Shown here one piece after another: positions 26,847 through 32,033 of a DNA stretch of 32,033 nt. Both the position numbers and the translations under genes were made by a program. Location: the NCBI GenBank assembly GCA_011042225.1, contig DQXT01000080.1, positions 1-32,033 of the forward strand. Reading direction: 5' to 3'. Within the stretch, counting starts at the first letter, position 1. Every line of letters begins with the position of its first letter. The stretch comes from Deltaproteobacteria bacterium (lineage in GTDB: Bacteria; Desulfobacterota; Dissulfuribacteria; Dissulfuribacterales; UBA3076). The notes under the pieces were generated by a model. The model did no database searches, was not told the origin of the DNA, and was given only the letters and a program-made list of their open reading frames with translations.

Positions 26847-27179
26847 ATGTCTGAAGACAAGTTGATGCATGTAACAGATGCAGAGTTTGAGTCCCTGGTC
26901 TTAAAATCTGATAAACCTGTACTGGTTGATTTCTGGGCGAGTTGGTGTGGACCTTGTCTCGCCATTGCACCGGTGGTTGAGGAGCTGGCGGAAGCCTATG
27001 AAGGGAAAGTGGCAGTAGCCAAGATGAACGTAGACCAGAGTCCTGCCACTCCAGGTAAGTACGGCATCAGAGCCATTCCTACCTTAATCCTTTTTAAGGA
27101 CGGACAAGTCGTGGAACAGATTATGGGTGCAGTAGGAAAGGCTGTTATAGAATCCGCTATTAATAAGGCCTTGTCCTGA
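26847..27179 (+). CDS. trxA: Thioredoxin
   Basis: 'VLVDFWASWCGPCLAIAPVVEELAEAYEGKVAVAKMNVDQ', 'YGIRAIPTLILFKDGQ'. Confidence 0.96.
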   Translation: MSEDKLMHVTDAEFESLVLKSDKPVLVDFWASWCGPCLAIAPVVEELAEAYEGKVAVAKMNVDQSPATPGKYGIRAIPTLILFKDGQVVEQIMGAVGKAVIESAINKALS

Positions 27180-27249
27180 TCTTTAGAAAAATGCATTTTG
27201 AGCGCGTTGTGTTTTTGTTTTGAGAAAACATGTTGTTGCAATGTAATTC

Positions 27250-28071
27250 ATGATCAATAAATCGCATTATCGAACAAGAAGCTGTAAAAGATTGTCCATA
27301 AGATGTCTTCTGCTTCTAAGCCTTTTAAGTATAGGCATTTCCTTTGGATGTGCCGGCAAGGATCAAGGCATTGGGTCCGGTAAAGATAAAGGCATGTCCT
27401 CATGGTTTCGTTCTGCAGCAGGTCCAGCGGAACCCGAAAACGAGATTAATCTGTCCGACAAGGCCATGGACTACTTTTCGCAGGGGCGTTATACCCTGGC
27501 TGAGGAGATATTTCAAAAAATCAGAGACCGTTATCCCTTCAGCCCGTATGCTACGCTTGCGGAATTGCGTCTTGCAGATTGTAAGTTCCACATGGGCAAT
27601 TATGGCGAAGCCTTACTCCTTTATGAGGAGTTTGAGAAGCTTCATCCCACCAATGATGCGGTAATATATGTGATCTTTCAGGAGGGTTCCTGCTATTACA
27701 GATTAATGAAAGGCCCTGATCGTGAGCAGATCTCCACCCATAAACTCATTGAGACCTATGATCGCCTCCTTAGCAGATATCCGAATAGTCCCTATAGTTA
27801 TGAGGCACATAAAAGAATAGCTGAGGCAAGAGACCGCCTGGCCCAACATGAACTCCTGGTGGCCAAATGGTATGCCCGAACCGGGCAGGTGTCTCAAGCT
27901 AAAAATCGTCTGGAGATCGCCATGAATATTTATCCGGATACCCCGGCAGGGTTAAAAGCGGCACATCTTCTAAAAGAGGATGAAATATTTCGGCAGGCCT
28001 CTACTAACGAGACAGATATAGCAAAAGAATCAGAGGAATCCTGGTGGAGGCGACTGGTACCGTTTATTTGA
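27250..28071 (+). CDS. bamD: Outer membrane protein assembly factor BamD-like lipoprotein
   Basis: Lipobox 'LSIGISFGC', TPR-type 'AMDYFSQGRYTLAEEIFQKIRDRYPFSPYATLAELRLADCKFHMGNYGEALLLYEEFEKLHPTN'. Confidence 0.88.
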   Translation: MINKSHYRTRSCKRLSIRCLLLLSLLSIGISFGCAGKDQGIGSGKDKGMSSWFRSAAGPAEPENEINLSDKAMDYFSQGRYTLAEEIFQKIRDRYPFSPYATLAELRLADCKFHMGNYGEALLLYEEFEKLHPTNDAVIYVIFQEGSCYYRLMKGPDREQISTHKLIETYDRLLSRYPNSPYSYEAHKRIAEARDRLAQHELLVAKWYARTGQVSQAKNRLEIAMNIYPDTPAGLKAAHLLKEDEIFRQASTNETDIAKESEESWWRRLVPFI

Positions 28072-29047
28072 AAAGGTGACAGGAAACGCGCCTGTTGTTT
28101 TCCAAACGCAAATCTTCAGGCTCTATCTTTTTACAAATATCCATGGCCCTGGGACAACGGTCCTGAAAAGCGCATCCCGAAGGGATGGAATCAAGGGCAG
28201 GGACAGTCCCCGGGATGGAAATGAGACGCTTGGAGTCTGAAGGAATACCATAGGGTACCGAATCCAGGAGACCCTTAGTGTATGGATGTAGGGGATTGTC
28301 AAAAAGATCATCAATTAAGGCCTCTTCAACTATCTTCCCTGCATACATTATGATTACCCTGTGGGCTATCTGGGCTACTACCCCAAGGTTGTGCGTTATA
28401 AATAAAAGGCCGAGATCATGTTGTTCCCGGAGCCTGTTCAGCAGTTCAAGGATTTGGGCCTGTATGGTTACATCCAGAGCAGTAGTGGGCTCATCTGCTA
28501 TCAAAAGTTCCGGTTGACAGGCAAGTGACATGGCTATCATAGCCCTTTGACGCAACCCCCCTGAAAGCTGATGAGGATAAGTTGTAATCCTCTCCTCCGG
28601 TGCAGGCATCCCAACCTGTCTCAAGAGTTCAATAACCCTTTCTCGAACCTGTCTTTTTGAAAGTTTGATATGGATTGTTATGGCTTCGGAAATCTGGTCT
28701 CCAATTGTGAAAACCGGATTGAGGGCCGTCATAGGTTCTTGAAAAATCATGGCTATTTTTTTACCCCTGATGCTGCACAACTGACCAGGGGTAAGGTCCA
28801 TGAGATCTACACCCTCAAATACTATTTTCCCACTTCTTAAGTTAAACGGAGGACTTGAGAGCAGGCCCAGCAGGGAAAGAGCTGTAACGCTCTTTCCGCA
28901 ACCGGATTCCCCTACGAGACAGACATTTTCCCCCTTTTTAACAGAAAAAGAAACATCCCTTACAGGGAAGACCGGCCCTTTATTAGTACTGATCTCAACT
29001 TCAAGCCCTTTGACAGAAAGGAGGATATTATCACTCACGATTGACAA
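28064..29047 (-). CDS. Oligo/dipeptide ABC transporter ATP-binding protein (OppD/DppD-like)
   Basis: '[20 protein letters not shown]', '[40 protein letters not shown]', C-terminal '[12 protein letters not shown]...[15 protein letters not shown]'. TTG start, or GTG at 29038. Confidence 0.93.
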   Translation of the reverse strand: MSIVSDNILLSVKGLEVEISTNKGPVFPVRDVSFSVKKGENVCLVGESGCGKSVTALSLLGLLSSPPFNLRSGKIVFEGVDLMDLTPGQLCSIRGKKIAMIFQEPMTALNPVFTIGDQISEAITIHIKLSKRQVRERVIELLRQVGMPAPEERITTYPHQLSGGLRQRAMIAMSLACQPELLIADEPTTALDVTIQAQILELLNRLREQHDLGLLFITHNLGVVAQIAHRVIIMYAGKIVEEALIDDLFDNPLHPYTKGLLDSVPYGIPSDSKRLISIPGTVPALDSIPSGCAFQDRCPRAMDICKKIEPEDLRLENNRRVSCHLFK

Positions 29048-29704
29048 TTACAGGACGTTGTCCAGCTTTTGTCCCTTAATCAGTTGAACATTGATTTCAT
29101 TTCCTGCAGGCCTAAGCTGTACTATTACTTCAAAAAGATGTGATACCGGACTGATTGAAAAAGGGATATTACCAGTTTTTTCAAGGTTGTCTTCTCTGTG
29201 AATCATCACGGTAAACCACATAGGAAAACCGTGTTCCTTGGACAGTGCTTTGAGTTTGATTAAGGTCGCCTGATCTATTTTATCAATTGGCAATCCGTCT
29301 ACCAGGACTATCTGAGGGAAGAATATGCCCTGTTCAGTGAGGTCACCTAGACGTTCTTCAAGCCGCTTTACGCTGAAGTCCTCAACACTGAAAGTCATAA
29401 TAAAACGATGAGGGAGTATCATCTCCCACATCAAGTCGGTATTGTTTGACTCGTATTGACTCGATATACGCTGAAGTATTTCCTCGTACCAGAGACATAC
29501 CTTTTTTATCGGTTGTCCCAGACATATATGAAGTACGTTTTCTCCTCTAAGCAAGTTGTAAAGGGCCAGATGCATCAGGAAAGAAGTCTTGCCTTCTCCG
29601 GCCCTGGCGAGGATTGCACCAAATTGTCCATCCTCCGGGAGATGTCCGGCATTTTCATTGATAAATTTCAGCGGATTTTTAAAAAATAGATTGTTCCCTG
29701 ACAT
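29048..29704 (-). CDS. P-loop (RecA/KaiC/DnaB-like) NTPase of unknown function
   Basis: Walker A-like 'ARAGEGKTSFLMHLALYNLLRGENVLHICLGQP' and Walker B-like 'QIVLVDGLPI'; immediately abuts the OppD-like gene. Confidence 0.6.
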   Translation of the reverse strand: MSGNNLFFKNPLKFINENAGHLPEDGQFGAILARAGEGKTSFLMHLALYNLLRGENVLHICLGQPIKKVCLWYEEILQRISSQYESNNTDLMWEMILPHRFIMTFSVEDFSVKRLEERLGDLTEQGIFFPQIVLVDGLPIDKIDQATLIKLKALSKEHGFPMWFTVMIHREDNLEKTGNIPFSISPVSHLFEVIVQLRPAGNEINVQLIKGQKLDNVL

Positions 29705-29877
29705 AGTAATGACCTTTTCAAAAAAAGAGGGTTTTAAAAATATTAAATGCTCAGTACTGAATTAATGAAATAATCATTGAGTATTATATTTTATTCCAAA
29801 ATTTAAAATTTAATATCCCAAATTCATAACTTCTTTCAAAATTGTATCCGGAAAAAACAGGTGAAAAAAAACAAGGG

Positions 29878-31959
29878 TTAAGCGGCCCTCTTCTTTTCCT
29901 CGGCGGCCCTTTTTATCAATTCCTCTGCCACGTTTTTGGGTACCTGACGATAGGTAGAAAATTCCATGGTAAACTGGGCTTTTCCCTGGGTACCCGAGCG
30001 CAGAGTTGTGGAATAGCCGAACATCTCAGCAAGCGGGACCTCAGCCTCTATTACGCTTATATTTCCTTCATCCTGTGTACCCAGAATCATCCCCCTGCGC
30101 TGGTTAAGTAGTCCCATGACAGTCCCCTGAAATTCAGTAGGGGTCTCCACTGCCACCTTCATTATGGGCTCCAGTATGACTGGTTTGGCCTTCCTGTAGC
30201 CTTCGAGAAATGCCTTTCGGGATGCTGCCTGAAAAGCCATGTCGGAAGAGTCAACAGGGTGGGATTGGCCATCATTTATAACGATTTTTACTCCTGTAAC
30301 GGGAAAGCCCAACAGTTGCCCTTTCTCCATACTGCTTTTGAAACCTTTTTCACAGGAGGCAATAAACTCCGTGGGTATGGCACCACCGACTATCTTATTT
30401 TCAAAGACAAATTCCTCTTCAACAGGCTCAATATAGCCGGCTACTCTTCCAAACTGACCCGCACCGCCTGTCTGTTTTTTATGGGTATAGTTGAATGCCG
30501 CATGCCGGGTAATAGTCTCTCTGTATGCTACCTGTGGTATGCCGGTAGTAACATCGGCATCGTATTCCCTGCGCATTCGCTCAACATATATCTCAAGATG
30601 AAGTTCTCCCATGCCGGAGATTATAGTGTCTCCGGTCTCATGATTAACGTATGCCCTGAAGGTAGGGTCTTCTTTGGTAAATCTGGAAAGTGCCTTTGAC
30701 ATTTTGACCTGGGCCTTGTTGTCTTTAGGGCAAATTGCCAGTGAAATAACCGGCTCTGGTATGTGCATTGAGGTCATGCTATATCTAATTCCAGGAGACG
30801 TGAACGTATCCCCGGATGCACAGTCAACGCCGAAGAGTGCCCCGATATAGCCGGCAGGGATAGACCCTATTTCCTCCATCTGATCAGCATGTATGTGTAC
30901 AACCCTTCCGACCCTGACCTTTTGACCGGTTCTGGAATTTACTATGGTGTCTCCCTTGGAAAGGGTCCCCTGATATACCCTGATATAAGTGAGTTGTCCG
31001 TAACGTCCTTCTTCCAGCTTGAACGAGAGGGCTACAAGAGGTTTTGAAGGATCTGTCTCAAGTCTCTTTTCAACCCCCTCATTTTCCAGATCTATGGCAT
31101 AGTTTTCAATCTCCATTGGTTGCGGCAGGTAGTGAGCTACTGCATCAAGCAGGGGCTGTACCCCTTTATTCTTGTAAGCGGATCCCATAAATACAGGAGT
31201 AAGTCCGCGGACAAGGGTCCCCTTTCTTATCGCTTCAACCAATACATCTGTTGTAACCCTCTCATCGAGGGCGGCCTCCATAAGTTCATCTGAAAACATT
31301 GAAGCAGCGTCAATAAGTCCTTCCCTGAAGGTCTCAGCCTCTGCGCGAAGCCCTTGAGGTATTTCTTCCAAACGTATCTGCTCGCCGCTTGGGCCGTCAA
31401 AATAAACAGCCTTCATGGAAATAAGGTCTACAACTCCCTGAAAGTCGGATTCAAGACCTATAGGTATTTGCATTGCAACGGCGTTATGGTTCAGCTTTTC
31501 CCTGAGTTGTTTTATAACCCGGAACGGGTTGGCACCACTACGGTCACACTTGTTTATAAAGGCAATACAGGGGACCTTGTATCTGGACATTTGTCGATCG
31601 ACTGTAATAGATTGAGACTGTACCCCCCCAACAGAGCAAAGGACCAGTACACCACCGTCGAGGACCCTTAGGGCCCTTTCGACTTCAATGGTGAAATCTA
31701 CGTGTCCCGGAGTATCAATGATATTTATCTCATAGCCCTTCCACTCACAATAGGTAGCGGCAGAAGTAATTGTTATTCCACGTTCTTTTTCGAGTTCCAT
31801 GAAATCCATGGTGGCTCCGATACCGTCCTTGCCTTTCACGTCGTGGATGGCGTGAATTCGTTGGGTATAAAAAAGAATTCTTTCGGTAAGAGTGGTCTTT
31901 CCCGCATCAATGTGGGCGCTGATGCCGATATTTCTTACCATTGACTGATCTCTATTCAT
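29878..31959 (-). CDS. fusA: Elongation factor G (spd/mitochondrial EFG1-like subtype)
   Basis: '[20 protein letters not shown]', '[29 protein letters not shown]', '[26 protein letters not shown]', '[15 protein letters not shown]'. Confidence 0.95.
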   Translation of the reverse strand: MNRDQSMVRNIGISAHIDAGKTTLTERILFYTQRIHAIHDVKGKDGIGATMDFMELEKERGITITSAATYCEWKGYEINIIDTPGHVDFTIEVERALRVLDGGVLVLCSVGGVQSQSITVDRQMSRYKVPCIAFINKCDRSGANPFRVIKQLREKLNHNAVAMQIPIGLESDFQGVVDLISMKAVYFDGPSGEQIRLEEIPQGLRAEAETFREGLIDAASMFSDELMEAALDERVTTDVLVEAIRKGTLVRGLTPVFMGSAYKNKGVQPLLDAVAHYLPQPMEIENYAIDLENEGVEKRLETDPSKPLVALSFKLEEGRYGQLTYIRVYQGTLSKGDTIVNSRTGQKVRVGRVVHIHADQMEEIGSIPAGYIGALFGVDCASGDTFTSPGIRYSMTSMHIPEPVISLAICPKDNKAQVKMSKALSRFTKEDPTFRAYVNHETGDTIISGMGELHLEIYVERMRREYDADVTTGIPQVAYRETITRHAAFNYTHKKQTGGAGQFGRVAGYIEPVEEEFVFENKIVGGAIPTEFIASCEKGFKSSMEKGQLLGFPVTGVKIVINDGQSHPVDSSDMAFQAASRKAFLEGYRKAKPVILEPIMKVAVETPTEFQGTVMGLLNQRRGMILGTQDEGNISVIEAEVPLAEMFGYSTTLRSGTQGKAQFTMEFSTYRQVPKNVAEELIKRAAEEKKRAA

Positions 31960-32033
31960 GTTTTTGCTGCCTCAAAAAATATTTAATACTTAAATCTTAC
32001 TTTATCTCTTCACTAGAATATAATTAAGATAGA

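Noticed and set aside
27185-27200. AAAATGCATTTT palindrome after trxA as a terminator
   Set aside because: AT-only stem without a GC-rich core or following U-tract; too weak to call.
30259-30699. 146-aa antisense ORF inside EF-G
   Set aside because: Complement of highly conserved EF-G coding sequence; no independent coding evidence.
1-32033. CRISPR array, tRNA, rRNA, phage or defence island
   Set aside because: No regularly spaced repeats, no cloverleaf or rRNA-like stretches and no phage structural or defence-family proteins recognised by eye; a tRNAscan/Infernal/PADLOC run would be needed to confirm.

Overview
This 32 kb window looks like a chromosomal segment from an anaerobic Desulfobacterota-like (deltaproteobacterial) bacterium; that assignment is inferred from gene content such as tetraheme cytochrome c3 and an spd-type EF-G. 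Most of it is ordinary housekeeping: an ABC importer operon, aldo/keto reductase, DciA/DUF721, a TrmN6-like methyltransferase, dtd, trmL-fur, proC, an MFS transporter, a multi-PAS hybrid kinase, holA, an HD hydrolase, an Fe-S oxidoreductase, rlmE, purC, a nuclease, an HDAC-like protein, cytochrome c3, a DUF296 protein, a histidine kinase, radA, thioredoxin, bamD, OppD-like ATPase and EF-G. The best candidate for something missed is a split gene at 16036-17178. An in-frame TGA at 16198-16200 interrupts a conserved secreted UshA/metallophosphatase-like protein in a C-x-x-(TGA) motif. It is followed at the expected distance by an 8-bp hairpin with a GGU loop, which fits a bacterial SECIS, so it is probably an unannotated selenoprotein that ORF callers truncate to 267 aa. 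Other points of interest are a multiply frameshifted DUF4197/MscS deletion chimera (3215-4392), an IS21 istA remnant (about 2966-3112), a structured convergent spacer (7600-7716) and a 26-nt imperfect inverted repeat downstream of purC. I saw no CRISPR array, rRNA, tRNA or intact mobile element.
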